Shown: piece after piece, positions 13,731 to 27,152 of the stretch | Numbering within the stretch: position 1 is the stretch's first letter | How the letters are laid out: the number at the start of each line of letters is the position of its first letter | Assembly (NCBI GenBank): GCA_900708905.1 | Contig: CAADRB010000047.1 | Span: forward strand, 720,225-784,224 | DNA from: Hymenolepis diminuta | Lineage: Eukaryota > Platyhelminthes > Cestoda > Cyclophyllidea > Hymenolepididae | Length of the DNA: 64,000 nt | Direction of reading: 5' to 3' | Translations under genes and position numbers: made by a program | Notes under the pieces: model-generated | What the model was told of the DNA's origin: nothing | What the model saw: the letters and a program-made list of their open reading frames with translations, nothing else | The model's database searches: none

Positions 13731-16703
13731 AAGAGAAAATCTTTTGACATTTGTTCCACATTTTTATTGATAGTAACGGTCATAACTAGGGGAGTTTTAT
13801 TAGGGATTCACGCCTCCAATGTATTTAAGAAGATTAAATTTTAATATTGTCCTAAATTTGAAATGAAATTTGGAATGAAAATGGGCCGGAAAAAAAAACA
13901 AAGAAAAAGTAACTTTTACCTTAAATAAAGTGCTCATTTTTACAAAATAAATATAACTTTGTGTTGACATAGCGAGATAATAAAAGCATAGCATTTAGAA
14001 ACAGATGGGTAAAATAATTGCCCAATTTCTTAATGCAAATAAATTATTTATTATCATATAATTACATTAAAGGACTTTTAATAAATGAAGAGTGCATCTT
14101 AACGCATCATTGATTTTGTTTCTTTTTCTAATATACCCTTCATTATCTTGATTGACCTTATTATTATTATTATTTTTATTAGTTACTTAGTTAGTTAATA
14201 AGAGTTACTTAGACTTCCATGCAAATTAAACATAATCGTCTTTTTATTGATTAAGTTATAATATTTATATAAATGAACGCCGAGCTTTCATTTCTGCAAA
14301 AGGTAATAAATAATTGTTTTGATTTGGATTTTCTAAAAGAATCGACTCTGCTGGCTGTTTCAGCCATGAAATCTTCTTCAAACCAAGGGTTTTCATGACA
14401 ACCTAAAAAATTCAGCCCTATTCATGTCTGAACTAACTTTCTCTTTCACCATTCAGATAATTTAAAAAATTAAATGGAATGAAATAATATTTTATTAATA
14501 ATCGTAATTTTGCATTTCATTATAATTTCTTAGAGATTTTTACTACTAATAAATATTAATAAATTAATTAATTGTGGGTTTTTCTGTGATCACAATAATG
14601 AAGCTGTTATTATTTAAATAGAAATAAATTAAGTTTAACTATTAAAAACTATTTCTTAATGAAATTTAAAGTAATTACTCACTAATTTGATTTCATTTTT
14701 TCATTTTTTAGTTTGATTTTGACATTTATTTATGTTCTTTTTATTTTTAACTTTCCGTTTAAGCTGCCTATTTCAGATATATCATTAAATCATTGTTTTT
14801 AATTTGGAAATATCATTAATGAAATGAAAGTAAATCCGCCCTGATTTGGACAACTCAGATGAAAGCAAATAAATATTGGGATTCAAAAGCATTGTTGCTC
14901 AAAAAATAGTCAACAATTTTTTGCTTTAACGCACAGAGAGTGGGTTATTGAAATAAAGATCGTGTTTTTAATTATTTTTCATTATCTCCAAAACACCCTA
15001 AGTCAAATGGTAGTTGGCACAGATTGCACAGAACTACGTTTAAACTGGATGTGGTCAAATTTCATTTTGGAACTATGGCACTCAAGTGCGAAGAGTTCAG
15101 GTTCATTTGTTGGGAGAGAAGAGGAAGATCACACGAGCGCAGAAGATTATGGAAATGGAACTGGTCCATAAATAAAAGGGACACATTTGAGTAGATAATG
15201 AAGGGTGAGGACCACCCTTCACAACAATACAATACAAATAATTTAATAATTGGATATTTAAAGTCACATTATCGGTTTTCAGACTAAGCCTCAGTCAAAA
15301 TAAATTCATCAGCCCGGATCAAATGATAACTGTTAAGTATTACTTAGACCTCTTTACCATATAATTAGGAGACTATTTAAATCTAAGAGTGTGCATATTT
15401 TAAAGTCCTTTGCCTACTCATTGTTTAAATAGGGTAGTATTTGACAGTTCACCTTGAGTCAGCTCTGGTGAGTTGTGTTATGTTAAATGCATCATTACTA
15501 GCCTCATCTCCCTGCTTTCAACTGCAAAATGCCTCAAATATATTGGGTGGGAAATGGCCAACAAAGGAAACAAATCAGCTTGTCAGCAAGCTTTGAATAT
15601 AATGAATATAATCGTACAAATGAATCTAAATATCAGATAATGAATATTGAATTTTATTTCACCAGGAAGTGAGCTCTTCTTTTTTTGAAATTAGAGTACA
15701 TCTCTCAATGCTCTGGAATTTAATTTAAGTAAGAATTGGGGTCCCCTTACTTGTTGTTGACCCTCTTTCCCACTTCATATTCTATTGAACTCGTTTGTTA
15801 TTGCCCTGCTACGAAGACCATTTTTAAATTTGAATTCAACATTGTTAAATTATAATTCACTCTAAACTGAAATCCTAATAAAGCGTTTAACCAAAGGGAA
15901 TTTTAAATTGCTTCTTTGCAAGTTAAAGGAGAGAAGGCTCACTTCTGTAAGTAAACAAGGTCGAGCATTCGAATAAATTGAATTATAGATGCAACTATCA
16001 TTTTACTGCCGACCGTGTTATGTTCCAAAGCTCTGAATTTTAAACTTCAGAATTAAATCGCCATGTACATCGCCATTTTGCATTGCGAAAGTCAACAAAG
16101 TTAGCTCATACTACACCTTACTGATAATAGAGTAGAATAATAACAAGCATATTTATGGCTGCATTCATTAAATCGGGGTCAAAGTTCAAGATCTATCTAA
16201 GCCTATTCAGACATTAAATGACCAATCGCACTGGGTACTGATTAGAAAAATCTAAAGTTCCTGTTGAGGGAGATAATGAACTATCCTTCTTTAAACAGAA
16301 ATGATCTTTTGTTTATATACAACTTCCATCGTGTATGAGAATAAAATAGTATTGAAAATTATTTTTAGTTGTTATCTGCTAAACTTAATTCATTTTCTAG
16401 AAAAATAAATAGAAGTCAAGTGAAAATACAAGTAGAAATGCTAATGCAATAACACTTTATTGAATAAAAATTGCCTAACAGATCTTCCATTTGATAAATT
16501 CTACTTCCCCTCGATATCTGCTATTAAAATTTTCTCTGACTCGTTAAATAAAAAATATGTTAGTAGTTAATAAAATTGCTAAGTACATTTGAAGGAAAAT
16601 TATTTTTACTAGGAATAAGATTTTGTATAAACATTTCACAAAACAAGCATTATGTCTGTCTAAAAACTGGTTACAGACAGTTGTTCTGTCCAACTCAGTC
16701 GAA

Positions 16704-17447
16704 TTACTGCTGTGGAAATGACAGTCTATATGACTCCTCTGATCTACTCAGGTGAATGCTACAATCGTCGATATCATCTGTAAAGGATACGCTCTTCGCT
16801 TTGGTCTCCTTGTTGTCGTCCTCCTTGTAACTGACTGACAAGGACACACAAACGACATTAGGTGCCCAATCTGGATAGTAATATATATACTCCTTGCAAA
16901 ATGCAAAAAACATATAAGCTACCGACTACTCACAGCCACTATCAGCTGTATCTACTCTAGGACTCAATAGCCTCCGCGCATAACGACCTTACTAATCACT
17001 CCAGATCTTTAGTCCACCTGCTTCTAGCTTCTAAGTTAGATGATTAATGAAACCGTTGATTGCATCTGTTATCTATTCCGTTTTATTTTTGAAGCCAAGG
17101 TGGAAGTTTTAGCCCTCATAATTGATAGGGGAAAATCAGATTCCTTCGTACCACACATTTACTTGGATCAGTCTTGTCAACCAGTGTAATTCTCTTTATA
17201 TGCAATTCCTCCTACCAGCGTCTACTTCCACTTACCCTCTTTATTTGTAGCTCATTTCTCCTTTATAGTAAAGGTTCATACTAAGCTCTATACCCGGTGG
17301 TCCCACTGTAAATAATGGCTCTCCAGTTTTTTCCACAACATCGGTGGAATTATTTGTAAGTGCTACGTTCATTTGGAGCTTATCTTTAAGGGAAGAACCA
17401 TTAGCAACAAACAGACAGCATAATGGTCTTTCAGTAACAAATAGCAC
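16704..17447 (-). CDS. possible terminal exons of an unidentified gene
   Basis: Two minus-strand open stretches can be joined in frame: about 17447-17290 (donor A|GTATGA after GPPGIEL) and about 16884-16704 (acceptor CTATCCAG|AT, then WAPNVVCVSLSVSYKED). The second ends at a stop after a Ser/Asp/Lys-rich tail. The composition looks protein-like (NGSSLKDKLQMNVALTNNST, beta-rich). However, an in-frame TGA blocks extension to the best upstream acceptor at about 17476, and I found no earlier exon. It could be a decayed gene or chance. Confidence 0.22.
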
Positions 17448-18214
17448 TTTGTATTCGTATTTTCACAATTGCCCCTGAAAGAAGAAATGTTCCTTGATTA
17501 GTTAATCGTTTGCCACCTTTTAATAACCAAAAGTCATAAATAAAATAAAGAATCCATTCCTTTTCAGAATGGAAATGGGTAAAAATTTTCCACAACATTT
17601 TATAGATATCGAGGTGAGACAATTATACCACTGACAGTAAAATACCGGAAAATTTTACGACTCGAAATAAAAGAACGAGTTCTCCATTTTGCACTTAAAT
17701 ATCACTTAAGAAATTTATTTATAAGATCTTTCATTTTTTTAAATAAAGAAGAAACATGACACATTTTAACCACCGATCTAATCTTTTACTGCTTCAAGCA
17801 TAATATTGCTGATTAGAATAATAGCTGAGGAGAGGGCTGATCAACAGGCTTTCTTTGAACTCAGGGCAGATAAGATACTGAGATAAAAGAGAGGCGAAGT
17901 AAAGTTTTTAAGCATTTTGAGGATCATTAATTTGTTCAGAGCTAAAGAAAAGGGTCAATAAATATGGGCTACAAAGAATAAGAAAGGCACAATAACAATG
18001 GTTTTTTAATGGGACGCAGCAAAGAGGAGGGAGAAGGTTGGTTGCAAGTCAAAAGGTGGAACAAGCTCCAGATAGAGAGGAGCTGGATGAAGGTCCTGAC
18101 TGTAGAAGTAGACAGATAGGAGTTAAAGAGAGCCCGAGTAGGCGTGATTTGGAATGCAAAGAACGTTGAGTCGAGTACGGAGGGGGATTAAAACCAACAA
18201 CAGTCACCAAGTTG

Positions 18215-18470
18215 TTACTGTTTGAGTAAGGGCCAATAGCACCAAGAGTTGCTTAGGCCAAAATGCGTTGAACGAACTGCAATAAATAATTCAAGAGGGA
18301 AAGAGAGTTGAGAGGAAGCGAAACGAAGGCAGCGAAGGTATGTGTCTGACAAGCGAATGTCTGCGTTTGTGTATGTGCAGGTATTGAAAAGTTTCTTCGA
18401 ATCAGTTGGGCGAGAACGCGCGTGAGGACGAAAGTGTAGGTGTTCTTCTAATGAAAAGAGAAGATTATAG
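18215..18470 (-). repeat. possible dispersed repeat, copy A
   Basis: Read on the minus strand, this GC-richer, pyrimidine-rich stretch shares wording with the plus strand of 36735-36980: a TTTTTTCTAT start, ACACCTACACT-like and CACGCGCGTTCTCGCCCAACTG-like segments, and CTCTC-rich ends near GCCTAAGC. Similarity is patchy and was judged by eye. Confidence 0.3.
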
Positions 18471-18602
18471 AAAAAAGGGGGATCGCATGAACAGATGGAA
18501 TGGTTCCGGACATCGCCGTGTGGAAACTGAGCTTTTACAACGCTCATTCGAGGAGCACTTAATTAGCTTATTCCGGTAATTAAAATAAACCACTTGAGGA
18601 TA

Positions 18603-18868
18603 CATTGTAATTATGAAAAATTATTAAATAATTCGATTGATGAAATTAATATTTCATTTTATGTTTTTCCCCGTTAATATTGAAAATAACGCTTATCCCT
18701 TAAGTAGTTGATATAAACTACTATGGACTACGTTATATTGGCCAAAGGTTGAACTGAACTGGAATAAGTTATCGCTATAACAAAGAGAACTTGCAAATTC
18801 CTTTTTCTCTGGCTGGGATTTTGGCAAGTAGATCATAAAAGTTGACGATAAAGGGTTAAAAGGAACTC
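18603..18868 (+). repeat. 5' LTR of the degenerate Gypsy element
   Basis: Direct repeat partner of 20369-20625, with the same order of landmarks and several small indels. Ends are approximate because the terminal TG..CA is not clear. Confidence 0.7.
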
Positions 18869-18889
18869 AAAATTTAAATATTTATGAAA

Positions 18890-19637
18890 ATGTCAAAGAA
18901 TATTGATGGATTAAAACTTATTTTGAAGAAGGATGACCATTTTCCTAAGAAACTGCGAGAAAATCTTATGAATATGAAAACTGAAACACCGAATATTTCT
19001 TTACTCAAACTATGTCTAGATTCTCTGGTTCTACGGATTAAGTAATTTTACTGTGACCCAGAAACGGATCAAACTTTTGTTGACTGGTATGAAAGAATGT
19101 GTGACTATTTTCCGAAATGATCTCGCTGACACTCCAGATAATGAAGAAGTTAGACCGTCATTATGGAGGTTAGGACGTGTCGAAAATTTAAGGTTCAAGT
19201 GTGTCATCCATCCAAAAATTTTAGACCTAAAATTTAATGAAACAGCCTCAATTCCCTCCTATTTTTTTGGTGAAAATTCTTCCAAACTACGAAGGTATTT
19301 TAAATGTCTTTTTATCACCAAAGAGCACGATGAAGACTGGGGGATCTATGCTAGTTGTGCATCAATAGGGATTTTGAACTCTCCAATTTTTCTGCTATTT
19401 TGGATCATTATTTCAAATGTCTACTACCTTCAAGAACTTTGTCCAGCCGACGTCTGTTTTCCAAACCACAGAATAATCAAAGAAAATGGCAATATCACAT
19501 TAGTGAACTTTGCTAATGAATACATAAACTTTGGCACCAAGTGTCAGAGTGGCATATATCGGCAGATATCTGGTGAACAGAATTATACGAATCTAATTTT
19601 CAGTGAAAGTATTCCCAAAAATTTCCCTCTCTCATAA
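18890..19637 (+). pseudogene. Gag-like remnant of the Gypsy element
   Basis: Starts with ATG at 18890 directly after the 5' LTR and is broken by two frameshifts. An N-terminal frame ends near 19042, then FYCDPETDQTFVDWYERM lies in another frame (about 19041-19100). A third frame is open to a stop at 19635 (194 codons from 19053). It has the retrotransposon Gag pattern: R-x-x-L-W-R-L-G-R-V-E, then F-N-E-T-x-S, F-G-E-N-S-S and the F-K-C-L-x-x-T-K block. No zinc knuckle follows. The long open stretch is residual, not a host gene. Confidence 0.65.
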
Positions 19638-20100
19638 GCCTCCAGCTAATGTTGGCTCTGTAATGATTTGTAACTTACCTGATTTTATCTGTATAGATCT
19701 CAAAAATGCAAATTGTGTGCCAAAAGAGAACGTAAGGAAATAATGTGCCGAACGAAACAAGAATCTAGAGAGAGAGCGTCACCTGGAAAATTAAATCAAC
19801 AGTCAGTCAGCTGACAGATTCAATTGCCTGCTTGAAGAAGGATTTGAAGTGGAATGACAGTACGTGAAGGAATTCCCATGAACGTGCTAGTAAATAAACG
19901 GAAAGAAGGTTAGGCAAAGGAGCACCATCCTGAACTAGTCCAAGCAATAATCAATGAACCAAAAACTGGATAGAAAGTGAAGGTCGTCGAAAAGACTGAG
20001 AATGGAGATCTCTGTGTGAAATTAATGTGAATGCAGCGTTCCGCTATAAGCATATGAAGCGATAGCTCCAAACAAGGAGAAAGAAAAAGAGTAGGTCCCA

Positions 20101-20315
20101 TGAAAAAGGGTGAGAACAAGGACAGAAAACTGAAGACCACTCTCGTGAACTTCTGTACAGCAGCTCATTCAACACTTGATGAAAAATCTCCGATGGAATT
20201 AATAATGCGAAGAAGCAAAATGAATCTGCATCAATCCTCAGAATACTCTCCTGCCCATGGAATATTTCGCCATGAAGTAATACAGAACAAACAGAAGAGC
20301 CTTAATCAAACCTAA
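20101..20315 (+). pseudogene. integrase C-terminal tail remnant of the Gypsy element
   Basis: The frame contains AAHSTLDEKSPMELIMRR, the conserved pattern (x-T-P-x-x-x-L-x-x-K-S-P-A-E-x-x-x-x-R) that follows the integrase core in Ty3/Gypsy polyproteins. It lies only about 0.5 kb after Gag, so reverse transcriptase, RNase H and the integrase core have been deleted. Confidence 0.6.
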
Positions 20316-20368
20316 AGGAGAGGTTGCATTAGGGAAAGCACGACATTAAAGGATGAGCTGTCAAGGCG

Positions 20369-20625
20369 AAAATACAATTATAAAAAATTATGAAGAATAC
20401 AAATGAAGATTCACTCCATTTTTTTCTATTATCATTTAAAATGATGCTTATTTCTTAAATTGTTAACATGAACTAATATGAATTACATTCTTCTACACAT
20501 AGTTTACGTTGGACTTTAATAAATTTTTGTTATAACGTTGACAACTTGTGTTTTTCCTTCCGCTCCGGCTGGGATTTCGGCTTGTAGATAGTTAAAGGTA
20601 GACAAGTGAAAGAGTTAAAGGACGT
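20369..20625 (+). repeat. 3' LTR of the degenerate Gypsy element
   Basis: Direct repeat partner of 18603-18868. It contains CGCTCCGGCTGGGATTTCGG near its end. A related solo fragment is present at about 56319-56496. Confidence 0.7.
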
Positions 20626-23600
20626 CATGACAATCCATTTGTGAAGGTAGGAGTAAACGCTTGGCTATTAAGGGATTGAGTTTTATTTAATTACTATATA
20701 AACCTTCGGGGCGTTTTGATAGACGGGCTGACGAATGCGTATCGATAAGATCTGGCCAATCAATAACGATTTCGGCAGTTGCCTAACTGTCTGAAAAAAT
20801 GAACCTAGTTCGCAAAATTAGTCAACCATGAAAATCTAATCAGAAAATTCATTTAAATCAATCGTTTCGAACGAATGCCTGTTAATATTATCTAAAACTT
20901 AGATCTTCATCAAGAAGTCGTATTATTATTCTACTAGCCATATAAAATATAAATAAGTTTTATGATAAAATGTGGGCTTCATTTAATTTTACCACTGGTA
21001 GGGTAATTGCCGTGATCAATCTGTTACCAAACGGGATTAGCCGCTGGGGATGCCCATTAAAAAAATATAAAACAAAGATATATAATAGGAATTTAAAATT
21101 AATTTAAAAAATTTCTAGCAGGTAAATTTTGGATTTTTGATATAAGTCACAAAATATGGCTTAAAATACATTTATTTTATGGGCTTTGAGCCAATAAAAA
21201 GTCCACTAGAAAATTGATTTTTATTGACCTTTTTCAAAAGTCCCCTAATGCAATCAGTCACATAATATTTCATAAGGGTGTATTCCGCTTTGAATGTTCC
21301 GTCGCTCTAAAAGATATGTAGATAATTCTATGTCGAGGTCATGCTGGAAATAATGCTGAAATCTTTTTTATTTTAAAATTCTCTTTGAAAATTATACATC
21401 TACGCGACATTCTTGCAGGAACAAGTAAATAAGATGCAATTCCGAAACGCATTTCAACAGAAGTAAATAATACTGCGAATGCATTCGTAATTTTTTTACA
21501 AAATTTGGATTTTTCATTTAGCATTTTCAGAGACTTGTAGCAGTCTGGATTTTGCCAATGGAAAAATTGAGACTGTCAACAGGCCGCTTTTAATCACAGC
21601 AAAAACTGATTTCTCCCTGATTTTAATCATGAAGGCGAATTTAAGAAGTAAATACGGAGTCATGAAGGTCAAATATTTTTATTCAAAAATGAAAAAATAC
21701 TAACTTACGGAAATAAGCGCATGGTCTGCCTGCGAAACAAAGTTATTACTCAAATTACTAATGATATTCAGCTGCTGAACGATGACCTGGGACGCTCAGG
21801 TGCATATTCAGAAGGCTGCTATTACTCAGACTGCAAGATGAGAGACTTGTAGCGCAGTGATGGTTCTTTTTATGAGGAAAATAATTGCACCCATATGGAA
21901 TTGAATATCTGATAAATGATTGCCTGATTAGTTAAGCACTATTAACTTCGATAGGTTCCTTGATAGTGATCATACACAACCAAGTGTAAGCATAGAAACT
22001 CAGTAATCGATTATCTGGATCAAACGAGATAAAAATTGCGAGTTACTTCCGAGTATACTCAAAATTTACTGGTTTATGTATTCTAACAGTGACTTTTTGC
22101 TTTCACAAAGCCATTAAGATGCTATCAACGCGATGTTTTAATGAAAGAGGGAATTTGCGCCAAAATCACACAGTGAAATCTTTTATCAAGAAGTAATTTG
22201 AAGTTTTGCTCAAGGGAAAAGGGGCGTTCTTGGTATTTATATATTTCAACGATAATTTTCGGCATATTAAACCGACCCATTAACCTTTTCTGCTTCACAT
22301 CCCTAAACATCCCACGTCTAAAATGGGTCCAAAGTTAGGTTAAGTTAGGTTAAAGTAAATTAATCTGTGTGAGTATATTTAATTTTGTAGTAAATAGAAG
22401 AACATTTAAGCAAATGAATTTGATAAAATTCAAATTCTTCCTTGCGACTTTTCATCTAAATTGGGTGGTTTTCTGTGTCGTTCCACATTATTTTTAGGAA
22501 ACTTCAAAATACACACTCCTCTAATTTTATTATTCATATTCAAATAATCCTTTAGAGAATGGCTGGAAGTTATTTTATCCTTTAATTTCCAACAACAAAT
22601 TATGCTAAATATTCCTTTCTGATTAACAGGTAAAATTCATGTTCCATGATCTTACTTTTATAAGTGAAGAAAAAATTATTTTTCTTTCTAGTATAAGTGG
22701 CACGTATGAGGACAGTTTTTAAGTACCAGAGTGGAATATACTTATAATTTCACCAGCTAATCGGAAAGGTTGTAGTAAAAACCACCTAATCATATTCTAC
22801 CTGCTTTATGAGAACTACCTCCTTGGCTGCAGAAGAGCCAATCAGCGTTCGAGGACCTGCGGGTACTCTCGAGAAGCCTAGCTGAGCGCCTAATGACACA
22901 CAAACTGCGTAGGACTTAGCTTTTATTTGAACTCCCTTCCCTCTCATTTTATTTATATTCAGACACTTATATCCCATTACACTGTGAACTATTCGCTATC
23001 TACACTGATCTGGTATTTAAGGCTCAAACTCCTCAGACCTTAGTGATTGAATTCGTTACACATTTTGACATATTGGTAGACGGTCGCATCCAAAATCGTT
23101 GAATGTGAATTATACACAAAATAATCCATTATCTTCTTTGCTCTTGTTTCTCCATTCCTTGTTCTCTGTCGCGCGTCATACAAAAAGCGGAGCTAATTAA
23201 AGGACCGAAAAAGCAATTAATTTTGTATTAGCCTTTTCGGCGTCATGAGAAATACCTCAAAGACAGAACAATACCGACAATAATCATAAGCACGGCATTT
23301 TATACTAAATTTCACGTGCACTTTTAGTTATCTTGCCTTTCGTTTGAAGGAGGAAGAATGTGCCGTACCTCTTCAATGATAAAACATGAATATTTAGAAG
23401 AGGGAGGAGTGTAGTGAATGGTTGCGGGTTCCAATTAACCTTCAACAGTCTGGTCCCTGCATACTCATCTCAAATGTGTTCCCCGCTTTCCTCCTTTCCT
23501 TTCCATTATTAATAACAGTTTGTTTTGCATTAAGACTTTCCTCCCTTGTCTCCAGACAGGCTAATATTTGAGTGGGTTTTAACGATGTATAGGAATCAAA

Positions 23601-26600
23601 GTCCTAATGGATCTTTTCTGAGACACAGCATATAGATAAGGCAAGCAAATATGAAAGGCATAAATTCTACAAGAAGTGTAAAATGAAAATAAGGACCAAG
23701 AAACATAGGAGGCCAATAATGGAAGACAACGGCGTGGAGGCGTGCTTCCGTCCGGCTAACTTGATTGTGTGCCAACATTTAACGTGTTTTATGGTTTCCA
23801 GTTGGTGTGATTTTTCATAATAATAGTCGCCTCTCTAGAGCTAAGATTTATCACCTTACTAAGGCCGCCCAGGACATATTACATATCTTCAGTCGGACAA
23901 CTAACAAGTTGGAATAAAGTTCTTAGTACACTGATTTCTTTATACACTGACGCCAACCCCTTCCTTTCCATTGTCTTTTTATTTCCTATTGACTACTCTG
24001 CCATTTTTGTAATGAGATGCTTTATCAATATTTAAAAGCGCGAAATATTGTTGTACTGCCATTAGAAACAGTAAACAAACATTTTAAGCCCTTAAAATGT
24101 CAAATTAGCAATGGTTTAGTTATCTCTTCCGTTGATAAATATTAGTCTCCTCTGCGTAATTTCCCCAATTTGATTACGAAAACGGATTAATTCACCGAAC
24201 TGGAAAAGTATTATGAGGAAAAAAACTTGGCGATTATGTTCGTATTCGGGTGTGAGGATTCATCATTTCCTTCCTGGTATCTATTTTGCGTTCTAAGTAC
24301 CGAGAGATTTTATTTTATTTTAATGTTTTTAAACGTAATACATACCTCTTTGGGATGCACTTGAACCCTCCTACTATTCATACACGAGGTAAAATCTATA
24401 ACTCATGCATAGCCTTGTACTGTGGATTTATTATGAAAAGCTAGATACAGTTCACTGATTAATGCATCTATTACTAATTAACTCGGAATAAATTCTTTAT
24501 TCTTTGTCGTGTTAAAATCGTTCGACCTAATTCAGCCAAATGAGTAATAAGCCTTAAATATCACGGACTTGAATTCAATCCAGAATCTACTATAAACCAT
24601 GATACTAAAATTTGGAATATTGAGATACGATGCAGTCAAATACCTCGGTAACTGTAAAGTGGGCAATTTGATGAGCCTGTAGTGGCAGAGTTACCAATTT
24701 GTAGAGGGCCACCAGATTGTTGAGGGTCACCAGTATGTAGCGGCAGATGGCTAACAGTAAATGAAAGAAAAATAACACCAAGGATTGCGTTGACCAGGTT
24801 GCATAAAACAAAGCTCAGTACAGAGTCTCAAGGGAAAATGGGGAATTGGAGGAGGATTGAGCAACGGGAGATGCGTTTGACGGGCTAGGGTCCCCTTGTT
24901 TGTGTGTTTTGGAAGGCTATTAATAATCGACACTTTGGGTGAGGACACGCATAAGGATATGGTTGTTTGCACGCTTTAATTGGTCGGGACGATTATAGGA
25001 AAAGGAAGGGCCAGTGCAGACAAGGCTCGCTAATAGCAGGGCCGACCATGCGGTGTCTGCTACTATCGTCCGAGGTATGCTTACCTCTTCCGATCGATGA
25101 GAAACAGGCCAGTTGAGGACACACGATGTTTGTCTATGGAGTGCTTGTGTCAGAAAAGTTTAAAAGTTTACAGACATTATTATGAAGATAAGGAAATCAA
25201 ATTTAGTGATGATTAGAGAGTATGTAAGATAAATACTATGGAGAAGAAAGGATTCATCCTTCAAGTCCATTACTTAGATGAAAAAATATTTTGATTCCCA
25301 CTTTTCATTCAATCAATACACAATATATAAACTATTCTAATCTTCGCCAATATTTATTACAAAATCAATAAAATTAAACAGATTTTGCTTTGATGCAGGT
25401 ATACCTTTACATTATCAAATTAATATTACCCTAAGATTACATAACTCACGACATGAGGAAAACAGATTCTATGATTAAAACACTTGGCTTATCTCATCCT
25501 AACTCTAAGGAGATGTAGAGAAATCAAGAGTAGCATGGCCAACCATTTCACCATATCAACAGTTAAAAAGCTCTTAATATTGCGAATACGAACTCACTCG
25601 AGGGGATCAAACTCAATACGTCTTCAATTCAATTAAGGTAAAATTCTTGACGCTCTAACTTCATCATTTACTCCGTTTTGACCTTCTGAGTCATCCCTTA
25701 CTGGACTACTCTTTCCTGTTTCGGGCATACAGATGCCATCCCATGATCAATAACTGCAAAAGTTTTTGCATTGCCACGAACAATGATAATGAAGGTAATC
25801 CCGAAACTTAAAATATGTTTTCAAAATTCATTTTGCATTTTGCTAAAATCTCCGATCGTGTTAGTCGTAGCAAGATGACGTAGTAAATACCGTGTGTATC
25901 CCCTTGAAATGTTATTCCCGATGCAATACACCTTTAAATTATCGTTTTATCCGTTCCGTCAACCGCTTTCCTTTAAAATTTTCAGAAATAACTTAAAACT
26001 CAGCCAATTGCACTTTAACTATTAGCTCTGAAAAAGTGTTTAAACCGCAAAATAGTCAGAGAGGGGATGAAGAGAATCCAGTAGATGTGGAGAACTGAGT
26101 CAGGGTTTCATCCGAATTCTCGATTCACATTTTACTTCACAAGCATAGATCATTGCCCCGTCTTAATTTTACAAATTTTAGATTTCATAATTTGATCCCT
26201 GAACTATTAGTCACTTACATACATGATTCAACAACTTTATTGATCATTTGAATGAATTTAATAGTTGGAAAAAACTCTAAACACAGGGAATAAAAATCTA
26301 CTCCACTCTTACTAGAGCATCAACCACAATAAAATGTATAAGAAAAGGGGAACAGTCTGCATGATCTTCGCAAATGCGTGCGAGATGAGAAGGCTTTATC
26401 GAACATACCGTCACCGAAGCACAGATATTGCACAAAAAGAAACCCTTTGAAACATCCCAAATCCCTGAGAAAGTCCATGCCCACAATTGGTTAATCAATT
26501 GAACAAATTGAATTATTCATCAGACAACTTCAAAATATTCATTTTTTTAGCATAGTAGCAGCTGGTTGATGGTAGCCAAATTAACAATGCGATACACCAC

Positions 26601-26691
26601 AATCTATAAATACCAAATGGTCAAACTTTGATTTCAGTAGTACTGATCCACTTGAAACCCACATTTCTATTCACTCGCTTATGTTTGATCA
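20626..26691. other. gene-free DNA downstream of the p85 gene
   Basis: No coding exon, RNA gene or mobile element was recognised. A short TTAGGTTAAG direct repeat lies at about 22334-22354. All open frames are short and lack splice context or motifs. Confidence 0.5.
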
Positions 26692-26697
26692 TTTAAT
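26692..26697 (-). promoter_or_regulatory. possible poly(A) signal of the p85 gene
   Basis: ATTAAA on the minus strand, about 170 nt after the p85 stop codon. It is a common variant of the canonical signal, but the hexamer is frequent in AT-rich DNA. No AATAAA lies nearer to the stop. Confidence 0.3.
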
Positions 26698-26869
26698 ATT
26701 ATAAAATGTCCTCTAAAATTGCCACAAAAGGTAACAAAGATTAGCAAATACACAACCATACGATATTGAATCTATTCTGAAAGAACAATACACCGGGTGC
26801 ATCAAGTCGTACATATAACATAGGATCATAGGTACAAAAGGGACATTTCAATTTCAGTAGCATTGACAT

Positions 26870-27152
26870 TCATCTAGTTGATTTGGCAGGTGTCTTCTGG
26901 TAAGATGGGTTCTGGGGAGTGAAAGCTAGCGAAGAGGGAGGAGGTGGGGTCTGAGTTGAAGATGGAAGAAAAGCGGGATACATGAGGGTTGTGTTGAGCA
27001 TGGAACTATGTTGAATCAAACTGTTCACTCGGTAGTATTCAACCAAGTCTTCCAAGGAGCCAAAAGCAAGAGCCTTTTCGCTGAAGCCGAAACGCGGAGA
27101 ACCGTCAACCTCTTTGCTGATGATTAAACAGTGGTGAACACTTTCTCCGGCC
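26870..27152 (-). CDS. PIK3R1: p85 exon 12: end of C-terminal SH2, proline-rich tail, stop
   Basis: Codons 926-1018 plus stop, acceptor TTTTAG|GG. It completes the cSH2 with [30 protein letters not shown] and [10 protein letters not shown]. These align with VKHCVINK, the GFAEPYNLYSSLKELVLHY segment and LNVTLAYPVY of human p85. After the SH2 there is a tail of about 30 residues containing TQTPPPPSS, a possible SH3/WW ligand that vertebrate p85 lacks at this end. The stop TGA is at 26870-26872. Confidence 0.93.

Larger units (their letters stand above)
5591..16703. other. gene-free AT-rich DNA with inverted repeats
   Basis: No identifiable gene. It holds three perfect inverted repeats (6375-6405, 7956-7989, 13504-13528), TTA microsatellites near 13.7 and 14.2 kb, and the unexplained frame at 8074-8484. 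Other open frames are under about 85 codons and look random. Confidence 0.5.
18603..20625 (+). mobile_element. degenerate Ty3/Gypsy LTR retrotransposon with large internal deletion
   Basis: Two diverged direct repeats (about 18603-18868 and 20369-20625) bracket gag-like and integrase-tail sequence. The shared landmarks, in order, are TACA(T/A)TTGTAATTATGAAAAA-like starts, AACTAATATGAATTAC-like middles, TTATAACGTTGACAACTTGTG-like stretches, and GGCTGGGATTT(T/C)GGC followed by AAAGG(G/A)TTAAA. The internal part is only about 1.5 kb: no reverse transcriptase, RNase H or integrase core is visible, so most of pol is missing. LTR divergence is high by eye, indicating an old insertion. Confidence 0.75.

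Noticed and set aside
18215..18547. 110-codon minus-strand frame
   Set aside because: It lies in a pyrimidine-rich block that seems repetitive. The peptide has low-complexity character and no splice partner.
22334..22354. Two TTAGGTTAAG units resembling telomeric sequence
   Set aside because: Only two imperfect units; too short to call an interstitial telomeric repeat.
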